From contig NZ_JAAGRY010000008.1 of assembly GCF_015707995.1 (NCBI RefSeq), positions 1 through 64,000 on the forward strand: a DNA stretch of 64,000 nucleotides, read 5' to 3'. Position numbers and translations under genes: made by a program. Origin of the DNA: Microbacterium paulum (GTDB taxonomy: Bacteria; Actinomycetota; Actinomycetes; Actinomycetales; Microbacteriaceae). Of the stretch, positions 53,002 to 61,299 are shown piece by piece (within the stretch, counting starts at the first letter, position 1; each line of letters starts with the position of its first letter). The notes beneath the pieces were generated by a model. That model did no database searches. It worked only from the letters and a program-made list of their open reading frames with translations, and was not told where the DNA came from.

Positions 53002-54348
53002 ATGGCGACACAGGTCACAGGCGACGGCGGGGCCGGCAGGCGCGGCTTCTCGACGAGGCAGCTGCACGAGCGCGCCGCAGGCGCCGCACCGACGGCGCGC
53101 GCGACCCCGATCTATCTGACCGCCGGGTTCGAGTTCGACGAGTACGAGCAGGCCGCCGCGCACTTCGGTGAGGGCCGCGGCTACGCCTACACCCGCATCG
53201 GCAACCCCACCGTCGAGGCCGTCGAGCACACCCTCGCCGCGCTCGAGGGCGGGTCGCAGGCGCTGCTGCTCTCGAGCGGGCAGGCCGCGACGAGCGTCGC
53301 GCTGCTGAGCCTTCTCGAATCGGGCCAGCACGTCGTGTCGTCGACGCACATCTACGAGGGCACGCGCGGGCTGCTGCGCGACAACCTCTCGCGCCTCGGC
53401 ATCGGCACGACGTTCATCGACGACATCGACGATGTGGATGCCTGGGAGGCGGCGATCCGCCCCGAAACCCGCGCCCTGTTCGCCGAGTCGATCTCGAACG
53501 CCGCGAACCGGCTCGTCGACATTCCGGCGCTCTCGGATGTGGCCCGGCGCCACGGCATCCCGCTCGTCATCGACAACACCTTCGCGACGCCGTATCTCGT
53601 GCGCCCGATCGAGCAGGGCGCCGACGTCGTCGTGCACTCGGCGAGCAAGTTCCTCGCCGGGCACGGGAGCGTCTTGGGCGGCGCGATCGTCGACAGCGGA
53701 CGGTTCGACGCCGAGCGGTCGGGGCACCTCTTTCCGCACCTGATCGCGCCGGGGCGGGGCGGCTTGCCGTCGATCGCCGAGCGCACCGGGGGAGATGCGC
53801 GCATCGCCTACGCACGCGAGAGCGTCGCGCCGCGGTTGGGGCCCACCCCGTCGCCCCTGAACGCCTTCTTGATCGGGCAAGGCATCGAGACCCTGAGCCT
53901 GCGCGTCGAGCGCCAGAGCGCGAACGCGCTCGCCGTCGCTCAGTGGCTCGACGGGCGCCCCGAGGTCGCGTCGGTCGACTACGTCGGGCTCACGACGCAC
54001 CCCGACCACGCTCTCGCCGGCGCGCTGCTGCCGGACGGATTCGGGTCGGTGTTCAGCTTCACGTTGCGCGCCGACGGCGACGGTGACGCGGCCGGCACCG
54101 CCCGGCGCTTCGTCGAGGCCCTCGAGGTGTTCACGCACATGACGCACCTCGGCGACGTGCGCTCGCTCGTGCTGCACCCCGCCTCGACCTCGCACGCCTT
54201 CCTGAGCCCCGACGAGCGCGCGGCACTCGGCGTCCACGACGGCACCCTGCGGGTCTCGATCGGCATCGAAGACGTCACCGACCTCATCGGCGATCTCGCC
54301 CAGGCCCTCTCGGTCGCCGCCGACGTGGGCGTCGCGGTCGTCGCATGA
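53002..54348 (+). CDS. metY: O-acetylhomoserine (thiol)-lyase / Cys-Met PLP enzyme
   Basis: A 448-aa PLP enzyme of the Cys/Met metabolism family that most likely makes homocysteine from O-acetylhomoserine and sulfide. The PLP lysine is K216 in HSASKFLAGHG; GYAYTRIGNPT and SSGQAAT are family marks. The length fits MetY better than MetB (about 380 aa). The ATG at 53002 has GAAGGGA upstream. Its stop overlaps the next gene (ATGA). The 113 bp before it contain no riboswitch I could recognise. Confidence 0.86.
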   Translation: MATQVTGDGGAGRRGFSTRQLHERAAGAAPTARATPIYLTAGFEFDEYEQAAAHFGEGRGYAYTRIGNPTVEAVEHTLAALEGGSQALLLSSGQAATSVALLSLLESGQHVVSSTHIYEGTRGLLRDNLSRLGIGTTFIDDIDDVDAWEAAIRPETRALFAESISNAANRLVDIPALSDVARRHGIPLVIDNTFATPYLVRPIEQGADVVVHSASKFLAGHGSVLGGAIVDSGRFDAERSGHLFPHLIAPGRGGLPSIAERTGGDARIAYARESVAPRLGPTPSPLNAFLIGQGIETLSLRVERQSANALAVAQWLDGRPEVASVDYVGLTTHPDHALAGALLPDGFGSVFSFTLRADGDGDAAGTARRFVEALEVFTHMTHLGDVRSLVLHPASTSHAFLSPDERAALGVHDGTLRVSIGIEDVTDLIGDLAQALSVAADVGVAVVA

Positions 54349-55670
54349 GCGCGGGCGGCCGCCCGCAGCACTTCGGGTGGTTCCTGGCCCGCGGGTTCGG
54401 ACCGCACGGCTGGGGGCATCCGTACCTCGACTGGGACTACGACTGGACCCGCCCGGGCCTCTACCAGCAGTCGGCGCGCGAACTCGAACAGGCCGGTTTC
54501 GATTTCGTGCTGATCGAAGATGCGCCCTCGCTCGGCTCAGCCGAGACGATCGACCTGCGCGTGCGGCACGCGTTCGGTGGGCCGAAGCACGACCCGCTGT
54601 TACTCGCGCCCTACCTCTTTCAGGCGACGCAGCACCTCGGCGTGATCCCGACCGTGAACCCCGCCGCCTCCCTGCCCTACACGGCCGCGCGGCAGTTCGC
54701 GACGCTGCAGCACCTGAGCGCCGATCGGCTCGGGCTCAACGTCGTCACCGACACCGGTAGCGCGCGGCACTTCTCGGCCGCGGCGCCGCTCGGTCACGAC
54801 GACGCCTACGACCGCGCCGAGGAGTGGCTCACCGGCATCCGTTCGCTGTGGCGTTCCTGGGGTGAGGGTGCCCTCGTGCGCGATGCCGCGTCGGGTGTTT
54901 ACGCCGACGGCACGCGCATGGATGCCACGGCGCACCGCGGTGCGCACTACGCGTTCGACGGGCCGCTGAACGCCGTGCCGTTCGAACGCGGCGAACCCGT
55001 GATCGCCTCGCCCGGAGGATCGGGGCGCGGGCTCGCGTTCGCGGGGGCGAACTCCGACATCCAGCTGGCGCTCGCGCCGCTCAGCGAGAAGAGCGTGCGC
55101 GAGTACCGCGCCCGCATCCATGCCGCCGCCGTCGCAGCCGGACGCGCGCCGTCGGACGTCACGATCATGTTCGCGATCCAGCCCGTGATCGTCTCGTCGG
55201 CGGAGGAGGCCGACCGGCTCGTGGCCGCGTCTGCGACACCGTCCGACCCGACCTTGCGCGAGGTCGCCCGGCGCCAGTCGAGCGACCTCGAGACCGATCT
55301 GACCTCGCTCGACCTCGACGCGCCGCTGCCGGAGGGTCTGTTCGCCGACCACGTGTCGCAGGGGTCGATGCGTCGCCTCGTGGGCGACCGCGACCCGGCG
55401 ACGACGCCGCTGCGCGCGCACCTGGGCGCCCTCGCGCGCCTCGGGCGCATCTCCGACCGCTCGGGTTTCGTGGGCACGGCCGACGAGTTCGCCGACCTCG
55501 TCGAAGAGCTCGGCGAGTGGGGCAACGACGGCGTGCTGCTGTGGGGCGATCTGCACCCCGTGACCGTGCACCGCACCCTCGACGAGCTCGTTCCGATCCT
55601 CCGTCGTCGCGGCATCCTGCGCCGCGAGTACACCGGTGCGGGCCTGCGCGCCGACCTGCGCGCGTTCTAG
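54345..55670 (+). CDS. LLM-class flavin monooxygenase (NtaA/SnaA/DszA type)
   Basis: A 441-aa FMNH2-dependent monooxygenase of the NtaA/SnaA/DszA branch, recognised by FDFVLIEDAPS, LGVIPTVNP, LQHLSADRLGLNVVTD and SPGGSGRGLAFAG. It is coupled to metY by an ATGA overlap, so a role in freeing sulfite or sulfide from organosulfur compounds for MetY is plausible. A flavin reductase partner is not encoded next to it. Confidence 0.85.
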   Translation: MSAGGRPQHFGWFLARGFGPHGWGHPYLDWDYDWTRPGLYQQSARELEQAGFDFVLIEDAPSLGSAETIDLRVRHAFGGPKHDPLLLAPYLFQATQHLGVIPTVNPAASLPYTAARQFATLQHLSADRLGLNVVTDTGSARHFSAAAPLGHDDAYDRAEEWLTGIRSLWRSWGEGALVRDAASGVYADGTRMDATAHRGAHYAFDGPLNAVPFERGEPVIASPGGSGRGLAFAGANSDIQLALAPLSEKSVREYRARIHAAAVAAGRAPSDVTIMFAIQPVIVSSAEEADRLVAASATPSDPTLREVARRQSSDLETDLTSLDLDAPLPEGLFADHVSQGSMRRLVGDRDPATTPLRAHLGALARLGRISDRSGFVGTADEFADLVEELGEWGNDGVLLWGDLHPVTVHRTLDELVPILRRRGILRREYTGAGLRADLRAF

Positions 55671-55710
55671 CGTTCTAGCTTTCTCGCTTTGTCGCGGCGC
55701 GCCGCCGCCG

Positions 55711-55762
55711 CACGGCGAAGGCCCCGGCACCCGCGCGTGCGGGACGCCGGGGCCTTCGCGTG
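55711..55762. terminator. Bidirectional terminator between LLM monooxygenase and ABC operon
   Basis: GCGAAGGCCCCGGC (55715-55728) pairs perfectly with GCCGGGGCCTTCGC (55746-55759), and CCCGC/GCGGG extends the stem inside. It sits between converging genes. Confidence 0.88.
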
Positions 55763-55765
55763 CGC

Positions 55766-56677
55766 TCAGCTCAGGCCGTTGGCTGCCAGCCACGCCGATG
55801 CGATGTCCTTCGAGGACTTCTGGTCGACGGTCGACTCGACGTTCAGCGCGACGAGGCCTTCGGGGGTGAGCGCGGCGCTCACCTTGTTGATGACGTCGGC
55901 GATCTTGTCCGACACACTCGTGCTGACCACGGGCACGACGTTCGAGGCGAGGAAGAGGCCCTCGGGGTCGGCGAGGGTCACGAGGTCGTCGGTCTTGATG
56001 CGCGGGTCGGCGCTGTAGACGTTCGCGATCTGGATGTTGCCGGCGACGAGCTCGTCGACGGTCGTGTCGGCCGTGCCTCTGAAGGTCACGTCGACGCCGT
56101 ACTTCGACTTCAGGCCGCTGGGGCCGTAGGGCCGGGTCTCGAGCTCAGGGGGACCGCCGAGCACGAGATTCGGGATGCCGGCGAGGTCGGCGATGCTCTT
56201 CAGGTTGTGCTCCTGCGCGAACGCGGCCGTCACGTTGTACGAGTCCTGGTCGGTCGCGGGCGACTGATCGAGCACCGTGAGGCCCTCGGGTAGTGCTTCC
56301 TTCAGCGCCGCGTACACCTCGTCGGACGAGGTCGCGGTGGTGTCGGGGTCGAAGAACTGCAGCAGGTTGCCGGTGTACTCGGGGAAGAGCTGGATCGTGC
56401 CGTCTTCGAGCGACGGGATGTAGGCGTCGCGCTGGCCGATGTTGAACTGGCGCTCGACGGAGAAGCCGGCTCCCTCGAGGGCCTGCGCGTAGATCTCGGC
56501 GATGATCTCGTTCGAGTAGTACGCCTGCGAGCCGATGACGATGGTGTCGGATGCCGGGGCGGCGGACGTCTCGCCGCCGGTGAGCGGGTCGCCGCCCGAC
56601 GAGCACGCGGACAGGGCGAGGACGGCCACGGCGGCCGCGCCGACGGCGGCGGTCGCACGGGTGCGGATGCGGGACAT
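55766..56677 (-). CDS. Osmoprotectant ABC transporter substrate-binding lipoprotein
   Basis: A 303-aa lipoprotein (lipobox ALSAC, Cys 25) of the OpuCC/ProX type that binds glycine betaine, choline or similar. Family marks are IVIGSQAYYSNEIIAEIYAQ, FPEYTGNLLQF and ATDQDSYNV. It is the last of four genes in an ATPase-permease-permease-binding protein operon. The exact ligand cannot be told. Confidence 0.9.
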   Translation of the reverse strand: MSRIRTRATAAVGAAAVAVLALSACSSGGDPLTGGETSAAPASDTIVIGSQAYYSNEIIAEIYAQALEGAGFSVERQFNIGQRDAYIPSLEDGTIQLFPEYTGNLLQFFDPDTTATSSDEVYAALKEALPEGLTVLDQSPATDQDSYNVTAAFAQEHNLKSIADLAGIPNLVLGGPPELETRPYGPSGLKSKYGVDVTFRGTADTTVDELVAGNIQIANVYSADPRIKTDDLVTLADPEGLFLASNVVPVVSTSVSDKIADVINKVSAALTPEGLVALNVESTVDQKSSKDIASAWLAANGLS

Positions 56678-56722
56678 GGTGTGCCTTTCGTGAGGATGCT
56701 GTGTGATGCGGGATGGGGTATG

Positions 56723-57463
56723 TCAGGTGGTCGCGCCGGCGGTGCGGCGGCGGGAGCCGTGCGGCGCGACGGGCTCGGACTTCTGCCACGCCGTCCGACC
56801 GGCGACGCCGCGCGGCACGACGACATGCTGGAGCAGGGCGAACAGCCCGTCGAGGGCGAGCGCGAGCACGACGACGATCAGCGAGGCCCCGAGAATCTGC
56901 GGGAAGCTGCGGATCTGGATGCCCTGGATGATGAAGAACCCGAGGCCGCCGAGGCCGACGTACGCGGCGATCGTGACGGTCGCCACGACCTGCAGGGTGG
57001 CCGAGCGGAGGCCCCCGATGAGAAGGGGCAGGCCGAGGGGCACCTCGATCTTCCAGAGCACCTGCCACTCGGTCATGCCGACCGCGCGCCCCGCATCGAT
57101 GACGGTGCGGTCGATCGCCTCGAAACCGGCGTAGGCGCCGGCGAGGATCGACGGGATCGCGAGAAGGACGAACGCGACGACCGCCGCCTCGGTCTTGTGC
57201 ACGACGCCGAGGAGCAGCACGAGCAGCACGACGAGACCGAGCGAGGGGAGGGCGCGCGCGGCGCCCGAGAGGGCGACGGCGATCTCGCGCCCGCGGCCGG
57301 TGTGGCCGATGAGCCACCCGAGCGGGATCGCGATGACGGCGGCGATCGCGACCGACCCGAACGTGAACGCCAGGTGCTGCCACACCGCGAGCGGCAAAGG
57401 CAGCGATCCGGTCAGGCGATCGGGGGAGAAGATCCAGGCGAAGGCCTCGGCGAAGACGTTCAT
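56723..57463 (-). CDS. Osmoprotectant ABC transporter permease
   Basis: A 246-aa permease with five to six helices, the OpuCB-like segment ALPSLGLVVLL and the ATPase-docking loop DAGRAVGMTEWQVLWKIEVP. Its ATG overlaps the stop of the first permease (ATGA). Confidence 0.9.
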   Translation of the reverse strand: MNVFAEAFAWIFSPDRLTGSLPLPLAVWQHLAFTFGSVAIAAVIAIPLGWLIGHTGRGREIAVALSGAARALPSLGLVVLLVLLLGVVHKTEAAVVAFVLLAIPSILAGAYAGFEAIDRTVIDAGRAVGMTEWQVLWKIEVPLGLPLLIGGLRSATLQVVATVTIAAYVGLGGLGFFIIQGIQIRSFPQILGASLIVVVLALALDGLFALLQHVVVPRGVAGRTAWQKSEPVAPHGSRRRTAGATT

Positions 57464-58149
57464 GCGACACCTCCCGCGAGGCGTGCGCGCGCCGCGGAGC
57501 GTTCGCTGCGGGTCTGGGTGCGCCGTGGCATCCACGGCAGGGCGATGCGCCCCGCGAGCACCAGCAGCAGGTCGACGATGAGCGCGATGACGACCACCGC
57601 GACGACACCGGCGAGGATCTCGGGCACGATGCGGCGCTGGAAGCCGTTCGTGAAGAGGTAGCCGAGGTTCGACTGCCCGATGAGCACGCCGACCGTCGCG
57701 AGCGAGATCGTCGAGGTGGCGGTGACGCGCAGGCCCGCCAGCAGTACGGGGCCGGAGAGGGGCAGATCGACCGTCCAGAAGCGCCGCCACGGCCCGAAGC
57801 CGACCGCGATGGCCGCGTCGCGCGTGGCGGGATCGACCGATTCGAGGCCGTCGGTGACCGATCGGGTCATGATCGCGACGCCGTAGATCGTGAGCGCGAC
57901 GACGAGGTTCGTCTCTGAGATGAGCGGCACGCCCGCCGCGGCGAGGAGGGCGAATAGCCCGAGCGAGGGGATCGTGTAGAGCAGCCCGATCGTCGTGAGC
58001 ACGGGCCCGCGCAGGATCGTGTAGCGCCAGGCGGCCCAGCCGATCGGGAGGGCGATCACGAAGCCGAGCGCGATCGCGATGACGCTCTGCCGGATGTGGT
58101 CGAGCGTCAGCGACCAGATGAGGTCGAGGTTGTCGAGCACCCACGTCAC
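57460..58149 (-). CDS. Osmoprotectant ABC transporter permease (first of two)
   Basis: A 229-aa permease with a docking loop near DAAIAVGFGPWRRFWTVDLP and the family segment TIGLLYTIPSLGLFALL. The GTG start at 58149 overlaps the ATPase stop (GTGA). Confidence 0.9.
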   Translation of the reverse strand: MTWVLDNLDLIWSLTLDHIRQSVIAIALGFVIALPIGWAAWRYTILRGPVLTTIGLLYTIPSLGLFALLAAAGVPLISETNLVVALTIYGVAIMTRSVTDGLESVDPATRDAAIAVGFGPWRRFWTVDLPLSGPVLLAGLRVTATSTISLATVGVLIGQSNLGYLFTNGFQRRIVPEILAGVVAVVVIALIVDLLLVLAGRIALPWMPRRTQTRSERSAARARLAGGVA

Positions 58150-58991
58150 GGGGCGGCCTCCGGCGTAGCGGCTGCCTCGTCGACGAGCACGCCCTGGGTG
58201 CGCCCGGCGGCATCGACGAGCACCGTGCCGCGCGCCGTCCGCTTGGCGTGCAGGGCACGCGCCCCGCGCTCGACGCCGACGAACTCGGCGACGAAGTCGC
58301 TCGCCGGGTTCTCGATGATCTCGGACGGGGTGCCGACCTGCGCGATGTGCGCGCCCTTTTCGAGGATGACGACCTGATCGCCGAGCAGGAACGCCTCGTC
58401 GATGTCGTGCGTGACGAACACGACCGTCTTGTCGAGGTCGCGCTGCAGGCGGAGCGTCTCGGTCTGCAGTTCGCTGCGGACGATCGGGTCGACCGCGCCG
58501 AACGGCTCGTCCATCAGCAGGATGTTCGGGTCGGCGGCGAGCCCGCGCGCGACGCCGACGCGCTGCTGCTGCCCGCCCGAGAGCTGGCGCGGGTAGCGGC
58601 CCGCGAGCGACCGGTCGAGCCCGACGATGTCGAGCAGTTCGAGCGCCCGCTCTCGTGCCTGCTTTCTGGGCGTGCCGTTCAGCACGGGCACGGTGGCGAC
58701 GTTGTCGATCACCGTGAAATGGGGGAGGAGGCCCGCGTTCTGCATGACGTATCCGATGCCGCGGCGCAGCCGGACGGGGTCGCGGTTCTGGATGGGTTCG
58801 CCGTCGATCGTGATCTCGCCGCTCGTCGGTTCGATGAGCCGATTGATCATCCGCAGCAGCGTCGTCTTGCCGCACCCCGATGAGCCCACGAAGACGGTGG
58901 TCTTGTGGGCGGGCAGCACGAGACTGAAGTCGTCGACCGCCACGGTGCCGTCGGGGAACTGCTTCGTGACGGAGCGGAATTCGATCGCCAT
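58146..58991 (-). CDS. Osmoprotectant ABC transporter ATP-binding protein
   Basis: A 281-aa ATPase: Walker A GSSGCGKTT, signature LSGGQQQR, Walker B ILLMDEPFGAVD, switch FVTHD. It is like OpuCA/ProV but has no CBS pair; a short C-terminal extension follows. The ATG at 58991 has GGAGG upstream and heads the operon. Confidence 0.92.
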   Translation of the reverse strand: MAIEFRSVTKQFPDGTVAVDDFSLVLPAHKTTVFVGSSGCGKTTLLRMINRLIEPTSGEITIDGEPIQNRDPVRLRRGIGYVMQNAGLLPHFTVIDNVATVPVLNGTPRKQARERALELLDIVGLDRSLAGRYPRQLSGGQQQRVGVARGLAADPNILLMDEPFGAVDPIVRSELQTETLRLQRDLDKTVVFVTHDIDEAFLLGDQVVILEKGAHIAQVGTPSEIIENPASDFVAEFVGVERGARALHAKRTARGTVLVDAAGRTQGVLVDEAAATPEAAP

Positions 58992-59087
58992 GCATCCTCC
59001 GGTTCGGGTGGCATCCACCCAACCACACCCCTCCGACATCTCGCAGGGGGCTGGCATGCGGCGTCACACTCGGGTAATGGTGGGCGG

Positions 59088-60539
59088 GTGGAAACGAGCG
59101 AATACGACCTGATCGTCATCGGCGCCGGCGCTGTCGGCGAGAACGTGGCCGACCGGGCCGTGCAGGGGGGCCTTTCTGTCGCCATCGTCGAGGCCGAGCT
59201 CGTCGGCGGCGAGTGCTCGTACTGGGCGTGCATGCCCTCGAAGACGTTGCTTCGCCCGGTCGCGGCTCTCCGCGCGGCGCGGGCGGTGCCCGGCGCGGCC
59301 ACTGCCGTTACCGGCGGCGTCGATGTCGCCGCCACGCTCCGCTCCCGCGACGCGATCGTGCACGAGTGGAACGACGCCGGGCAGGTCGGCTGGCTCGAGG
59401 GGGCGGGCATCGATCTCGTGCGCGGCCACGGGCGGCTCGACGGCGAACGGCGGGTGCGGGTCGAGGCATCCGATGGCACCGAGCGCGTGCTCACGGCTCG
59501 CCACGCGGTCGCGGTGTGCACGGGATCGGCGGCGCTGCTGCCCGATATCCCGGGCCTCGCCGACGCCGAACCGTGGACGAGCCGCGAGGCGACGGCCGTC
59601 GCCGACGTGCCCGCGCGCCTCGCGATCCTCGGCGGGGGCGTCGTGGCGTGCGAGCTCGCGACCGCGTTCGCGTCCTTCGGCACCCGCGTCACGGTGATCG
59701 CCCGTTCGGGGCTGCTCGGCCCGTTCGAGCCCTTCGCGGGCGAGGCGGTCGCCGCAGCGCTCCGCGACGCGGGCGTCGATGTGCTGCTGCGCACAGAGGT
59801 CGCGGCGGTGCGCCGCGAGGGCGACGAACGCGTGCTGGTGCTGCGCGGCGAGGGCCAGGGCGAGGGCGAGGGCGACGAGGCCCGCGAGGTGCGGGCCGAC
59901 CAGCTGCTCGTGGCGACCGGTCGCGTGCCGCGCACGGCCGATCTGGGGCTCGAAACGGTGTCGCTCGCGCCGGGTGAGTGGATCGCGGTCGACGACACGA
60001 TGCGTGTGCCCGGGCTCGATTGGCTCTACGCGGTGGGCGATGTCAACCACCGGGCGCTCCTCACGCACCAGGGCAAGTACCAAGCCCGCGCGGCAGGCGA
60101 CGTGATCGCCGCGCGCGCCACGGGTGGCGACGTCGATGACCGCCCGTGGGGAACGCACGTCGCGACCGCCGACCACGCCGCAGTGCCGCAGGTGGTGTTC
60201 ACCGAGCCGCAGGTCGCGTCGGTCGGGCTGACCGAGCGACAGGCGGCGGATGCCGGGGTGCGCGCCCGCACGCTCGACGTCGACCTCGGCGCCCTCGCGG
60301 GCTCCGCCACCCATGCCAAGGGCTACGCGGGCACGGCTCGTGCGATCGTCGACGAGGACCGCGGCGTGATCGTCGGGGCGACGATCGTCGGGCCCGACGT
60401 CGCCGAGCTGCTGCAGGCCGTGACCATCGCCGTGGTGGGCGAGGTGCCGCTCGCGCGGCTGTGGCACGCGGTGCCCGCCTACCCCACGATCAGCGAGCTG
60501 TGGCTGCGTTGGCTCGAGGCCTACGGCCGCCCGCACTGA
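59088..60539 (+). CDS. FAD-dependent pyridine nucleotide-disulfide oxidoreductase
   Basis: A 483-aa flavoprotein with FAD motif GAGAVGENVA, redox pair C43-C48 (ECSYWACMPSK), NAD(P) motif LGGGVVACELA and the YAVGDVNHRALLTHQG flavin loop. It resembles mercuric or lipoamide reductases but lacks an N-terminal metal domain, and the C-terminal end (HAVPAYPTISELW) keeps the His partner region. The substrate is unknown. GTG start; a small Gly-Glu repeat lies near residue 262. Confidence 0.85.
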   Translation: METSEYDLIVIGAGAVGENVADRAVQGGLSVAIVEAELVGGECSYWACMPSKTLLRPVAALRAARAVPGAATAVTGGVDVAATLRSRDAIVHEWNDAGQVGWLEGAGIDLVRGHGRLDGERRVRVEASDGTERVLTARHAVAVCTGSAALLPDIPGLADAEPWTSREATAVADVPARLAILGGGVVACELATAFASFGTRVTVIARSGLLGPFEPFAGEAVAAALRDAGVDVLLRTEVAAVRREGDERVLVLRGEGQGEGEGDEAREVRADQLLVATGRVPRTADLGLETVSLAPGEWIAVDDTMRVPGLDWLYAVGDVNHRALLTHQGKYQARAAGDVIAARATGGDVDDRPWGTHVATADHAAVPQVVFTEPQVASVGLTERQAADAGVRARTLDVDLGALAGSATHAKGYAGTARAIVDEDRGVIVGATIVGPDVAELLQAVTIAVVGEVPLARLWHAVPAYPTISELWLRWLEAYGRPH

Positions 60540-60586
60540 GCGGACTCGCGGCTTCGCTCTGGGCGAACTCACGGACTCGGCGACAC

Positions 60587-60616
60587 GTGAACGATATATC
60601 GTTATGTATCGTTCAC
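60587..60616. promoter_or_regulatory. PadR operator
   Basis: GTGAACGATA (60587-60596) and TATCGTTCAC (60607-60616) are perfect 10-bp arms. Inside, ACGATATATCGT (60591-60602) is itself a perfect palindrome. This AT-rich island stands 18 bp before the PadR gene. Confidence 0.82.
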
Positions 60617-60634
60617 ACGGCGAAGGAGAGAGCC

Positions 60635-61294
60635 ATGAGCAGTTCGTACGGTCAAGGATTCGGCGGTCAGGGATTCGGTGGTTTCGGGGGCGGCGACGGC
60701 CGCGGCATGTTCGGCGGCGCCGGCATGAGCGACCTGTTCGAGACCCTGGGGCAGTTCGGGCGGAACGTCGAAGAGTCGATCGGTCAGCGCTTCGAGCAGA
60801 AGGCCGGAACCCGCATGGGCCGCGGCGACGTGCGCGTGGCGATCCTCGCGCTCCTGGCCGAACAGCCGATGCACGGCTACCAGATCATCCAGCAGATCGA
60901 AGAGCGCTCCGGCGGATCGTGGAAGCCGAGCCCCGGCTCGGTGTACCCGACGCTGCAGCTGCTCACCGATGAGGGCGCGGTCGAGGTCGAAGAACAGGGC
61001 GGGCGCAAGACCTACTCGCTGACCGAGGCCGGCCGTGCCGAGGCATCCGACCGCCCTGCGCCGTGGCAGGGACAGGCGAGCGCGACGGGCGCCGCAACCG
61101 GCGAGGCCGGATCGCACGCGCACGGCGCGCGTAACGGCGGCCCCGGATTCGGCGCGCTGCCCAAGGCGGGGGCCAACCTCGCCCAGGCGGCGATGCAGGT
61201 CGGCCGCACCGGCACACCCGAGCAGGTGCAGCAGGCCGTCGACGTGATCGACGAGGCCCGTCGCAAGCTGTACGCCATCCTCGCCGAAGGCTGA
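60635..61294 (+). CDS. PadR family transcriptional regulator
   Basis: A 219-aa regulator. Residues 1-40 are a Gly-rich low-complexity head (GQGFGGQGFGGFGGGDGRG). The PadR winged helix spans about 65-135 (ILALLAEQPMHGYQIIQQI, SPGSVYPTLQLLTDEG). A Gly/Ala linker and a C-terminal helix follow. GAAGGAGAG precedes the ATG. It probably controls itself and the downstream UbiB-like gene, 5 bp away. Confidence 0.9.
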   Translation: MSSSYGQGFGGQGFGGFGGGDGRGMFGGAGMSDLFETLGQFGRNVEESIGQRFEQKAGTRMGRGDVRVAILALLAEQPMHGYQIIQQIEERSGGSWKPSPGSVYPTLQLLTDEGAVEVEEQGGRKTYSLTEAGRAEASDRPAPWQGQASATGAATGEAGSHAHGARNGGPGFGALPKAGANLAQAAMQVGRTGTPEQVQQAVDVIDEARRKLYAILAEG

Positions 61295-61299
61295 ACGGG

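Noticed and set aside
59077-59090. ATG at 59077 as start of the flavoprotein
   Set aside because: It is out of frame with the FAD motif; the GTG at 59088 is in frame.
59858-59882. GAGGGC tandem repeat as a separate element
   Set aside because: It is in frame inside the flavoprotein gene and encodes a short Gly-Glu linker.
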